Assembly (NCBI GenBank): GCA_913776615.1
Contig: CAJYPK010000035.1
Span: 1-36,837, forward strand
From: an uncultured Hymenobacter sp.
GTDB lineage: Bacteria; Bacteroidota; Bacteroidia; Cytophagales; Hymenobacteraceae
DNA: 36,837 bases
Reading direction: 5' to 3'
The position numbers and the translations under genes are program-made. Of the stretch, positions 1-7,210 are shown piece by piece. Below the pieces are notes generated by a model. It worked only from the letters and a program-made list of their open reading frames with translations. It did no database searches and was not told the DNA's origin. Position 1 is the stretch's first letter. Every line of letters starts with the position of its first letter.

Positions 1-1147
1 CGGCCTTGATCTCGGGGCAGCCTTTGTTGGAGGCCGGACCCGCCCGGTCGGGGCAGCGGTCCTGGTAGTCGGGCACCCCGTCGCCGTCGCGGTCCAGCGG
101 GCAGCCGTTGGCGTCTACCTGCACGCCAGCCGGAGTACCGGGGCACTTGTCAAGATAGTCGGGCACTTTGTCGCCGTCGGCGTCGAGCGGGCAGCCGCTG
201 GCGTCCACTTTCACGCCGGCCGGGGTGTTGGGGCAGCGGTCGTCGGCATCGGCCACGCCGTCGCCGTCGGCATCGGGGCAGCCTTGCAGGGCAGCCAGGC
301 CCTTCACGTCGGGGCACTTATCCTGGTAGTCGGGGATGCCGTCGCCGTCGGTATCAACCGGGCAGCCGTTCACGTCCACTTTCACGCCGGCAGGCGTGTC
401 GGGGCACTTGTCTTTGCGGTCGGGCACGCCGTCCATGTCAGTGTCCTTGGCCTTACCGAAGTTAGCAGTGAGGCCGGCCGAGAACTGCATGTAGCGGTCG
501 TACTTATCCCAGAAGATAGTACCGTTGTTGTCAACGCCGTCGAAGCGGTTGTCGTCGCGGATGAGCACGTGCTGCCCAGCCTGCGCGAAGATGCTGAAGC
601 CCGGCGTAATGCGGAACGTCAGGCCTACCGCCGCCTGCCCATCAAACGAGCCGTAGTTGGACGTGTAGCTGTTGAGGTTGGAGTAGTTGGCAAACTGCTG
701 GGTGTAAATGTAGGCGAAGCCCGGTTGCAGCAGGATGTAGGGTTGGATGACGGCATCCTCTTTCAGCGCCCAGCCGTTGTTGAGCTTGAGCTTGAAGCCC
801 AGGCCAAACGTGCTGATGTTGTTGTAGAAGCGCCGGCCGCTGGCAATGCTCTGCCCGCCGTTGAGGAAGGTAAACGAACCGTTGGCCGGGTAGCGCACGG
901 TGCTCTGGTTGGCCGACAGGTTGATGTCGAGGCCCTTGGTGAGGTAGCGGCTCAGCGTGAGGCCGCCGCCGTAGGTGAGGTCGTGGGCATCCCAGAAGTT
1001 GCTACCCAAGTCGCCCCGGTATTGCAGCGTCGTCACGTAGCCGCTCACGCCCCACTTGCGGTCGGCGTTCTGGGCTTGGCTGTGCGAGGTAGCAGCCAGT
1101 AAGGCCGCCCCGCTCAGCAGCGCGGTTTTGAATAGGGGGTGTTTCAT
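1..1147 (-). CDS. OmpA-like outer-membrane beta-barrel protein with thrombospondin type-3 repeats (C-terminus beyond window)
   Basis: The start codon (1145-1147) begins MKHPLFKTALLSGAALLAA, a signal peptide ending near SQAQ. Residues about 27-235 alternate in the way of an eight-stranded outer-membrane barrel (for example YVTTLQYRGDLGSNFW). From about residue 237 a series of calcium-binding thrombospondin type-3 units follows (DTDMDGVPDRKDKCPDTPAG, then DGDGIPDYQDKCPD and so on) up to the window edge. In this architecture the repeats normally lead into a peptidoglycan-binding OmpA domain, which would lie outside the window; 382 codons are visible. The likely role is anchoring the outer membrane to the wall, as a structural protein or porin. 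An exact TAnnTTTG -7 box lies 85 bp upstream. The family assignment is firm; the exact role is inferred. Confidence 0.9.
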   Translation of the reverse strand, partial: MKHPLFKTALLSGAALLAATSHSQAQNADRKWGVSGYVTTLQYRGDLGSNFWDAHDLTYGGGLTLSRYLTKGLDINLSANQSTVRYPANGSFTFLNGGQSIASGRRFYNNISTFGLGFKLKLNNGWALKEDAVIQPYILLQPGFAYIYTQQFANYSNLNSYTSNYGSFDGQAAVGLTFRITPGFSIFAQAGQHVLIRDDNRFDGVDNNGTIFWDKYDRYMQFSAGLTANFGKAKDTDMDGVPDRKDKCPDTPAGVKVDVNGCPVDTDGDGIPDYQDKCPDVKGLAALQGCPDADGDGVADADDRCPNTPAGVKVDASGCPLDADGDKVPDYLDKCPGTPAGVQVDANGCPLDRDGDGVPDYQDRCPDRAGPASNKGCPEIKA

Positions 1148-1231
1148 TAAGAAATGAAGAAGTGAAAGAAAGAGTAAAATCAGCCGCCTGCACAGTGCCC
1201 CGGGAGCCACTGCTGGGCGCGGGCGGCGGGG

Positions 1232-1239
1232 CAAAATTA
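1232..1239 (-). promoter_or_regulatory. Possible -7 promoter box for the OmpA-like gene
   Basis: Read on the minus strand this is TAATTTTG, an exact match to the Bacteroidota -7 consensus TAnnTTTG. It lies about 85 bp before the start codon at 1147. No TTG is seen at the usual -33 distance, so the call is tentative. Confidence 0.35.
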
Positions 1240-1315
1240 GTGCCACTGGCCCATTGGGCAGGCTCAGCAGGTACGATTACGGCTGAGTCTGGGTTTTAGC
1301 GGCGGCTGGCGGCAC

Positions 1316-2119
1316 CTAGCGGTAAGTGGCAGTGCTATTGGGTAGCAGCCCCTTGAACTCCACCGGCAAATGATAAGCGCAGCGCACTAGCCGGCCATCG
1401 CGCCGGCCGGGCACGAAGCGCCGCGTAAGCTTGGCGAAGGCGGCCAACACGGCCTGGTCGAGCTCCGGCAGCAGCGATGAACGCGCTATCCTCGGGGCTT
1501 GAATACTACCGTCTTCGGCCACTTGAAACGCAATGTCGACCAGGCGGGGCACTACGAAAGCCGTAGCCGGCAAGCGGCGCGGCAGGCGCAGCGATTTAGT
1601 GATCTCCCGACTCAGTTGGGCCGCCCCGCCGGGGTAGAGTGGCAATTGCTCGTACGGGAAATAAGCTACTGGCTGGCCGCTCGCATCAAAGCAGCGCCCG
1701 AGCAGCTCGCTCCCGGCCACGTATTCGGTCGTCCGCTTTAGAATTCCCGACTCGTAGTACAGAAGCAGCGTACCCGTACGCTGCCCCTGGTAATAAGGCT
1801 GCTGGGCGCCCAGCTGACCGTTATCAAACCAGCTGGATGCCACACCATGCTGAATTTCAGCATTTAAATCGGCATAGGGCACGTATTCCTTGAGGTGGCC
1901 CGAGGGATAAAACACGCGCACCAGCCCCCCCTGCTCACCCCAGCGCAGCACTTCGGTGCAGGTGCCGGCCGAGTCGGTTCGGGAGCTTACCCAGCGGCTG
2001 TCGGCGGCGGCCTGATACCATACCGAATCGAGAGGCTGGGCGGCCGATGTGGTTTGCGCCTGGGCTGGCCGGCTGGCCCAGCTGCTCACCCCCCAAATAA
2101 TAACGTAGAGATAACGCAT
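1316..2119 (-). CDS. TonB C-terminal-domain protein with MORN-like repeats
   Basis: The start at 2119 gives MRYLYVIIWGVSSWASRPAQ, a signal peptide; the longer frame upstream is polar and unlikely to be translated. Residues about 75-155 carry short Gly/Tyr repeats of the MORN-variant kind found in toxin-antitoxin-like and TonB-linked Bacteroidota proteins (YPSGHLKEYVPYADL, WFDNGQLGAQQPYYQGQ, YYESGILKRTTEY). The C-terminal part (about residues 165-260; LYPGGAAQLSREITKSLRLP, then VDIAFQVAEDGSIQAPRI) matches the TonB C-terminal fold, which contacts outer-membrane receptors. There is no N-terminal membrane anchor beyond the signal peptide and no ExbB/ExbD nearby, so it is probably a periplasmic TonB-domain protein rather than a full energy transducer. 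It lies 66 bp downstream of the SPFH gene on the same strand. Confidence 0.75.
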   Translation of the reverse strand: MRYLYVIIWGVSSWASRPAQAQTTSAAQPLDSVWYQAAADSRWVSSRTDSAGTCTEVLRWGEQGGLVRVFYPSGHLKEYVPYADLNAEIQHGVASSWFDNGQLGAQQPYYQGQRTGTLLLYYESGILKRTTEYVAGSELLGRCFDASGQPVAYFPYEQLPLYPGGAAQLSREITKSLRLPRRLPATAFVVPRLVDIAFQVAEDGSIQAPRIARSSLLPELDQAVLAAFAKLTRRFVPGRRDGRLVRCAYHLPVEFKGLLPNSTATYR

Positions 2120-2185
2120 AGACTGTAGGCGTGACAAAGTAACCCCGTGTTCTTCTACGCGGCCGCCGCCGGCCAAGATGCCGGC

Positions 2186-3115
2186 CTAGCGCCCGGCCTG
2201 CGGACGGTCGAGGTGTTGCAGGGCCGTCATGTTGCGCAGGCTTTTTTCCAGACCCTCGTTCGAGCCGTCGAGGAAAATAACGTTGCCCTTGCCCTGCTCG
2301 GCAAAGTGCTTGATGGCCTCGGTCCACATCGAGAAATAGACCAGCGAGGGGTCGAGGTTGTTTTCGGCCAGTTCCTGCACGGCGTGGGCCATACCCTTGG
2401 TGACCTCCTCGCGGAACAAGGCCACGCCCTGGCCACGCAGCTGGGCCGCGATTTTTTCGGCCTCGGCCGAAATTTTGATGGCGTTGCCCTCGGCCTCGGC
2501 GGCCTTGGTTTTGGTGATGAGCAGGGCCTGGCCCTCGTTTTCGGCGGCGGCCTTGAGGTTGTTGCTGGCCACTACCTTGGCCATCGAGCGCATGATTTCT
2601 TCGTCGAAGGCAATGTCATTGAGCTGGAGGTCAATTAAATGGTAGCCCCAGCTTTCGAGCGTTTCGTCGAGCTGGTCTTTTACGTGCAGCACGATTTCGC
2701 CGCGCAGGCTCAGCACCGCCGCCTGGCGCTGGGTGGCCACGAAGGCCCGGATGCTACCCTCCACCGTGCGGATGAGCGCCTGCATGAGGCTGCGCTCATC
2801 TACAAACTTGAAAGCCACGTTCTTGATAGTCTCATCAGCTTGATTCAGCACCGAATACACCAGCATGGCCTTAAAATTGACGTTGGCCTGGTCGATGGTA
2901 ATCGCCTGAAACTCCAGCTCCAGCGAGCGGTTCTGGATGGAGATGCGCTTATAAACGTTTTCGATAAACGGAATTTTGAAGTTCAAACCCGGCATCATCA
3001 CCCGGCGGTACTTGCCGAAGATGGTGATGACGGCCACCGTGCCCTGCGGCACGATAACGTAGCTCAGAAAAAGCGTGAGCAACACAAGACCAACGAGAAC
3101 CAGCGAGAAGCTCAT
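2186..3115 (-). CDS. SPFH/Band 7 (stomatin/prohibitin-like) membrane protein
   Basis: The start at 3115 gives MSFSLVLVGLVLLTLFLSYV, a single N-terminal membrane helix, followed directly by the SPFH domain opening VPQGTVAVITIFGKYRRVMM. The frame is open further upstream, but the added residues are not membrane-like and this is the family's usual start. The central Band 7 core runs to about residue 190. An Ala/Glu-rich coiled coil follows (KAAAENEGQALLITKTKAAE, AEGNAIKISAEAEKIAAQL), as in stomatins and HflK/HflC. The length of 309 residues is normal. These proteins form oligomeric membrane cages or microdomains and often modulate proteases or ion channels. No NfeD-type partner or protease is adjacent, so its client is unknown. 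Confidence 0.88.
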   Translation of the reverse strand: MSFSLVLVGLVLLTLFLSYVIVPQGTVAVITIFGKYRRVMMPGLNFKIPFIENVYKRISIQNRSLELEFQAITIDQANVNFKAMLVYSVLNQADETIKNVAFKFVDERSLMQALIRTVEGSIRAFVATQRQAAVLSLRGEIVLHVKDQLDETLESWGYHLIDLQLNDIAFDEEIMRSMAKVVASNNLKAAAENEGQALLITKTKAAEAEGNAIKISAEAEKIAAQLRGQGVALFREEVTKGMAHAVQELAENNLDPSLVYFSMWTEAIKHFAEQGKGNVIFLDGSNEGLEKSLRNMTALQHLDRPQAGR

Positions 3116-3430
3116 GGGGTACGGGCAGAGGTGAAGGTGAGAAAAGCGAGTCGAATGGGCGGCAAGGTAAGTGCCGGACCGGCAGTTTAGAACGATATAT
3201 CGCGGGGGCGGGCCGGGCATTACAGCCGGTCCGCCGGGGGGGGTATTATCATAGACCTAAGTGTCTACAATAATTACGAGCCGGAAATCAGCGGCGGGGT
3301 GGAGCGCTATTTACTGGCTCCGGCGCATACATCTTAACAGCTCAACCTGGCGCGCTCACCGGGTAACTATCCCAAGCGAACTTTGAGTAGCGCTTCGTGC
3401 GCTGATCTCTCCACTGGCTTTCCCAACCGC
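3116..3430. other. Divergent intergenic region with a G-tract
   Basis: This 315-base gap separates the minus-strand SPFH gene from a plus-strand secreted-protein gene, so both promoters should lie here. It has a run of eight G residues around 3236-3243 and the short palindrome CGATATATCG near 3193. No exact TAnnTTTG box was seen in either direction; GAACTTTG at 3378-3385 is one mismatch from the consensus. No small gene is supported. Confidence 0.4.
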
Positions 3431-4450
3431 ATGAACAAGTACTTCGCCGCCCTGTTGTGGGCCAACGGCCTGCTGGCCGCCCAGGCCCAGCAGCCACAGT
3501 TTGCCATCCACAAGCTGCGACTGCCCAGCGAGCTGGCTTACTACGACAACCAGTTCTCGGGGCTTGCCACCAGCGTCGACCAGCTGTACCTGTTGTCGGA
3601 AAGTCGGCTCCAGGACCAGGCCGAGGCTAAACTATACGCCGTGCGTCTCGCCGACCTCGACCACCAGCTGGCCGATACCACCTACGCGCTGCCTTATCGC
3701 AAGCTGCCCATCACTGGCCTGCCCGCATTGCGTGCGCGCATGGCCGCCGCTGGGCAGCAGTACGAGGGCCTGGAAGCCATCCTCTTGGTGCAGGATACGG
3801 TGTATTTGTCCGTCGAAACTGATACCCCCTCGCCCACCTGCTACTTGCTCAAAGGCCAGCTACACCCCGACGCCGTGGTACTCGACACCACCTTTCTGCT
3901 CTCGCTGGCCAAGCCCCTGGCGGCCGATGGCAGCCACATCTACAACGCTGGCTTCGAGGCGCTGGCCGAGGTCAACAAGCACCCATTGGCCCTTTTTGAA
4001 TACAACAGCTTCCCAAATCAGAACTACGCGTACGAGTTGGCTGATACTCGCTTAAAAACCTCCCGCCCCCCTACTAAGCTCCCCTTGGCACCGCTGCCTT
4101 TCCGCCTCACCGACATTACTTCGACGGGGCTCAACCACTTCACAGCGCTCAATTTTTTCTTCAAGGGTGAGGGGGGCGATGCCATCTACCGCCCGCCAGC
4201 CGCCGACTTGCCCAACAACCGGCTCATCCAGCGGCAGGGCAGCTATCAAAACTACGCCCGCTTAATTTCCGTCGAATTAAAAGCCAACCGATTGACCTGG
4301 AAGCCGCTGTGGGAATTTCCCGAGCAGTACCGGGGCTACAACTGGGAAGGTATTGCGGCCTACAAAAGGGGCTACTTTATAATCAACGACAAGTACACGC
4401 CGGACCGCCCTTACCAAACGACGCTGCTGTATCTCCAACGCACCAAGTAG
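3431..4450 (+). CDS. Secreted protein of unknown function, possible beta-propeller
   Basis: The chosen start (3431) gives MNKYFAALLWANGLLAAQAQ, a clean signal peptide with an AQAQ cleavage site; the 16 codons upstream are not signal-like. The mature part of about 320 residues has alternating beta-strand sequence with several polar, aromatic-rich loops. Near the C-terminus it contains YNWEGIAAYKRGYFIINDKY, which recalls the WEG-I-A signature of secreted esterase-like-phytase and SdiA-regulated-type propellers, but the match is too short to assign a function. It is probably periplasmic or extracellular. It ends 46 bp before the CLC antiporter gene on the same strand, so co-transcription is possible although no functional link is evident. 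Confidence 0.7.
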   Translation: MNKYFAALLWANGLLAAQAQQPQFAIHKLRLPSELAYYDNQFSGLATSVDQLYLLSESRLQDQAEAKLYAVRLADLDHQLADTTYALPYRKLPITGLPALRARMAAAGQQYEGLEAILLVQDTVYLSVETDTPSPTCYLLKGQLHPDAVVLDTTFLLSLAKPLAADGSHIYNAGFEALAEVNKHPLALFEYNSFPNQNYAYELADTRLKTSRPPTKLPLAPLPFRLTDITSTGLNHFTALNFFFKGEGGDAIYRPPAADLPNNRLIQRQGSYQNYARLISVELKANRLTWKPLWEFPEQYRGYNWEGIAAYKRGYFIINDKYTPDRPYQTTLLYLQRTK

Positions 4451-4496
4451 CCTCCTGCCCTGACCACCCCAACCGCCGCTCCCGTTACTTCGCGTC

Positions 4497-5768
4497 GTGG
4501 CTACCCCTGCTTCTTTCTCCGTCCGCCTGCGCGCCCTGACGCCTACCCCCGTTTTTACGCTACGCTGGCTGCTACTAGCCAGCCTAGTGGGCGCACTGGC
4601 CGGCACCGCCTCGGCCGGGTTTCTGGTCGCCCTTGAGAGGGTGACGGCCTGGCGCGGGGCGCACCCCTGGGCGCTGGCCCTGCTGCCGCTGGGCGGCCTG
4701 CTGGTGGGCGGGGCCTACCACCGCTTCGGCAACCGCGTAGTGAAGGGCAACAACCTCATTCTCGACGAAATCCACGCCCCCAGCGCCACCATTCCGCTGC
4801 GGCTGGTGCCGCTGGTGCTGGGTGGCACGCTGCTCACGCACCTGCTGGGCGGCTCGGCCGGGCGCGAGGGCACGGCCGTGCAGATGGGCGCGGCCCTGAG
4901 CGACCAGCTGGCCCGCTGGCTGCCCCGGCGCGAGCGGCGCCTGCTGCTCATCGCGGGCATGAGCGCGGGCTTCGCCTCGGTGTTTGGAACGCCGCTGGCG
5001 GGGGCAGTCTTCGGGCTGGAAGTTTTTTTGCTGGGCGCGGTGCGCTACGAGGCTATTTTGCCCAGCTTCCTGGCCGCCGTGGTAGCCGACGTGGTGACGC
5101 GGGCCTGGGGCGTGGGGCACACGGCCTACCCGGCCCTGGCGGCGCTGCCGCTCACGGCCCCCGGGCTGGGAGCTACGCTGCTGGCGGGCGCGCTGTTTGG
5201 GCTGGCGGCGCGGGGCTTTGCCACGCTTACGCACCTCATCGGTAAAGTTTTCAGCCGGATAACTTACCCGCCGCTGCGGCCGGTGGTGGGCGGCGCACTG
5301 GTGGCGCTGGTCATGTGGGGCCTGGGCACCATGCGCTACGCCGGGCTGGGCGTGCCGGTGATTGTGGAGGCGTTTCAGCATCCGCTGGGCGCGCAGGATT
5401 TTGCCCTCAAGCTGCTGCTCACGGCGCTCACGCTGGGGGCGGGCTTCAAGGGAGGCGAGGTTACGCCGCTGTTCTTCATCGGGGCGGCGCTGGGCTCGGC
5501 GCTGGCCGGGGTGCTGCCGCTGCCAGTGGCGCTGCTGGCGGGCATGGGTTTCGTGGGCGTGTTCGCCGGGGCGGCCAATACCCCGCTGGCTTGCCTGCTG
5601 ATGGGCCTGGAGTTATTTGGCGTACAGGCAGGTGTGTACCTGGCGCTGGCCTGCGTAGTGGCCTACCTGTTTTCGGGCCACTCGGGTATCTACGGGGCCC
5701 AGGTGGTGGGCCAGGCCAAGCACCCGCGGCTGGGCCGGCACACGGGGCGGCGGCTGGGCGAGCTGTGA
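4497..5768 (+). CDS. CLC-family antiporter, probably the fluoride/proton type (CLC-F)
   Basis: This 423-residue multi-spanning protein has the CLC signature GGSAGREGTAVQMG (about residues 118-131), where Glu124 is the external proton gate, and GAGFKGGEVTPLFFIG (about 313-328). Two features fit the fluoride-specific branch rather than chloride CLCs: GREGT instead of GREGP, and GNNLILDE (84-91) where chloride CLCs have the serine motif GSGIP. It would export fluoride against proton entry across the inner membrane. The start is GTG at 4497; the hydrophobic segment LRWLLLASLVGALAGTASA follows at about residue 22. The leader is only 46 bp after the previous stop codon, and no fluoride (crcB) riboswitch fold is recognisable there. 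Specificity is inferred from motifs and not demonstrated. Confidence 0.85.
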   Translation: MATPASFSVRLRALTPTPVFTLRWLLLASLVGALAGTASAGFLVALERVTAWRGAHPWALALLPLGGLLVGGAYHRFGNRVVKGNNLILDEIHAPSATIPLRLVPLVLGGTLLTHLLGGSAGREGTAVQMGAALSDQLARWLPRRERRLLLIAGMSAGFASVFGTPLAGAVFGLEVFLLGAVRYEAILPSFLAAVVADVVTRAWGVGHTAYPALAALPLTAPGLGATLLAGALFGLAARGFATLTHLIGKVFSRITYPPLRPVVGGALVALVMWGLGTMRYAGLGVPVIVEAFQHPLGAQDFALKLLLTALTLGAGFKGGEVTPLFFIGAALGSALAGVLPLPVALLAGMGFVGVFAGAANTPLACLLMGLELFGVQAGVYLALACVVAYLFSGHSGIYGAQVVGQAKHPRLGRHTGRRLGEL

Positions 5769-5852
5769 TGACGGGCGTGGTCCCGTCAGGCGGCGTAGTG
5801 ACGGTCACGGTCTGAGTACGCCCGTCATGCTTCGGCAAGCTCAGCTGACGGG
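5769..5852. repeat. Cluster of TGACGGG/CCCGTCA hairpins after the CLC gene
   Basis: Directly after the stop codon, TGACGGG (5769-5775) pairs with CCCGTCA (5782-5788). A second pair follows, CCCGTCA (5821-5827) with TGACGGG (5846-5852), enclosing a version of the GTCATGCT/AGCTCAGC repeat found elsewhere in the window. The small palindrome GTGACGGTCAC lies between them. Together they probably act as a transcript end, and they look like a degenerate copy of a dispersed palindromic repeat. Confidence 0.55.
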
Positions 5853-5951
5853 ATGCCCGACTTACGTCAAGGCAACTTCGCACCGTCCTACCCTTTACCC
5901 TATTCAACCAGCCTTCCAGCAAGCTACTTACCCGTCCGCGTACTCAAATCA

Positions 5952-5963
5952 ATTGTGCACAAT
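5952..5963. promoter_or_regulatory. Probable OhrR operator
   Basis: ATTGTGCACAAT is a perfect 12-bp palindrome 41 bp before the ohrR start codon. It closely resembles the ATTGTATACAAT core of known OhrR operators in Bacillus, so autoregulation, and co-regulation of ohr through readthrough, is likely. The assignment rests on sequence resemblance plus position. Confidence 0.6.
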
Positions 5964-6004
5964 CAAACATTACACAACCGAGCGGAGTTACTAGCCCGAA
6001 CCCT

Positions 6005-6457
6005 ATGCAAGCGCCTCCCCCTCCCACCGCCCCCGACCCGATGCTGAAGCTGGAAAACCAGCTCTGCTTTCCGTTTTACGCCGTGTCGCGGCAGCTCACC
6101 AAAACCTATCAGCCCTACTTGCAGGAATTGGGCCTCACCTACCCGCAGTACCTCGTGCTGCTGCTGCTATGGGAGCACGAGCAGCTGACAGTGAAAGCAC
6201 TAGGCGACAGACTACTCCTCGATTCGGGTACCCTCACGCCCCTGCTCAAGCGCATGGAGCAGCGGCAGTTGCTGAGCCGCCGCCGCGCCCCGCACGATGA
6301 GCGCTCCGTCATCATCGGGCTGCTGCCGGCTGGGCGAGCGCTGGAAGCCCAGGCCCGTAGTATACCCGGGCAGTTGCTGGCCAAAGCTGGCCTGGCCCTA
6401 GATGAGCTAGCGGCCCTCCGCTCCCAGCTCACCCAGTTGCTGGCACGGCTGACCTAG
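6005..6457 (+). CDS. ohrR: OhrR-type MarR-family peroxide-sensing repressor
   Basis: This 150-residue winged-helix protein follows the OhrR pattern closely: LKLENQLCFPFYAVSRQLTK, then LGLTYPQYLVLLLLWEHEQL, LDSGTLTPLLKRMEQRQLL and RAPHDERSVIIGL. Cys21, in QLCF, is the conserved sensing cysteine, and it is the only cysteine in the protein, which makes this a one-cysteine OhrR. When organic hydroperoxides oxidise that cysteine, OhrR leaves DNA and ohr is expressed. The start at 6005 gives an N-terminal extension of typical length; an alternative ATG at 6041 would still keep the cysteine. Its probable target, ohr, begins 83 bp downstream, and a palindromic operator lies just upstream. Confidence in family and role is high. 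Confidence 0.93.
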   Translation: MQAPPPPTAPDPMLKLENQLCFPFYAVSRQLTKTYQPYLQELGLTYPQYLVLLLLWEHEQLTVKALGDRLLLDSGTLTPLLKRMEQRQLLSRRRAPHDERSVIIGLLPAGRALEAQARSIPGQLLAKAGLALDELAALRSQLTQLLARLT

Positions 6458-6540
6458 CCCGACGACCCTTTTACCTCCTGCTTTTTTCTTTTTCCAACCG
6501 GCCAGCACTTTCCGCTGCCCGTTTTTTTCAACCCTTTCTC

Positions 6541-6978
6541 ATGAAGCTCACCAAGAAAGTTTTCACCGCCCAGGCCAAAGTAGCCGGGGGCCGCGACGGC
6601 CACGTAACCACCGCCAACCACGCCCTCGACCTCACCCTGAGCACGCCCAAGGAGATGGGCGGCGCGGGCAAAGCCGGCGCGACTAATCCCGAGCAGCTGT
6701 TTGCCGCGGGCTACGCCGCCTGCTTCGAGGGTGCGCTGGGCGTGGCCGCCCGCCAGGCCCAGGTAAAACTGGAAAACGTAACCGTGGAAGCGCTCATCGG
6801 CTTCGGTCAGGCCGAGGATGGTGGCTACGGCATCTCCGCCGACCTGCACGTGAACCTGCCCGGTTTGGCGCAGCAACAGGCCGAGGCATTGGTTGAAGCC
6901 GCCCACGGCATCTGCCCCTACTCGCGCGCCACCAAGGGCAATATTGAGGTAACCCTCACCACCACGACCAACGCTTAA
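6541..6978 (+). CDS. ohr: Organic hydroperoxide resistance protein Ohr (OsmC superfamily)
   Basis: Ohr reduces fatty-acid and other organic hydroperoxides with a pair of cysteines, using lipoylated proteins as electron donors in the cytoplasm. The 145-residue protein has the full set of key residues: Arg18 (AGGRDGHV), Glu51 (NPEQLFAAGYAACFEGAL), the peroxidatic Cys61 and the resolving Cys125 in HGICPYSRATKGN. It starts MKLTKKVFTAQAKV, the family's usual N-terminus. It follows ohrR on the same strand at a distance of 83 bp and ends before a strong terminator at 7028. Everything agrees with a standard, intact peroxide-detoxification pair. Confidence 0.96.
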   Translation: MKLTKKVFTAQAKVAGGRDGHVTTANHALDLTLSTPKEMGGAGKAGATNPEQLFAAGYAACFEGALGVAARQAQVKLENVTVEALIGFGQAEDGGYGISADLHVNLPGLAQQQAEALVEAAHGICPYSRATKGNIEVTLTTTTNA

Positions 6979-7027
6979 CCCTTAAGTTGCCGGCGGCCGA
7001 CAGTGCCGCCAGCCGCCCATTCTCCGA

Positions 7028-7066
7028 CGGTCATGCTCGGCCTGCCGCAGCATGACCGTTTTTTTC
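7028..7066 (+). terminator. Rho-independent terminator after ohr
   Basis: ACGGTCATGCT (7028-7038) pairs perfectly with AGCATGACCGT (7050-7060) around an 11-base loop, and the stem ends in seven T residues. It is 50 bp past the ohr stop codon. The stem sequence resembles the GTCATGCT repeat family seen elsewhere in the window. Confidence 0.85.
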
Positions 7067-7146
7067 ATCCTACCCGGGCAATTTATTGGTTTGATAGGCA
7101 CTCACTTGAGGTTGTGGCGACGCTTTCAGCAAGACTACTAAGCCCT

Positions 7147-7161
7147 TATTAACCGTTAATA
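7147..7161. promoter_or_regulatory. Palindrome upstream of the curA-like gene, possible operator
   Basis: TATTAAC and GTTAATA form a perfect inverted repeat with one base between, about 50 bp before the oxidoreductase start codon. It is AT-rich in a GC-rich setting and sits where a repressor or activator site would be expected. No regulator gene is adjacent. Confidence 0.35.
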
Positions 7162-7210
7162 GCCCAGGTAATCCGCATACCATACTCCGAGTACCCTAAC
7201 CTGATTTCTT

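Noticed and set aside
284..1102. Plus-strand open frame in the first kilobase
   Set aside because: It is antisense to the OmpA-like protein, whose type-3 repeats and signal peptide are clear on the minus strand.
4451..4496. Fluoride riboswitch before the CLC gene
   Set aside because: The gap is too short and no crcB-type pairing is seen.
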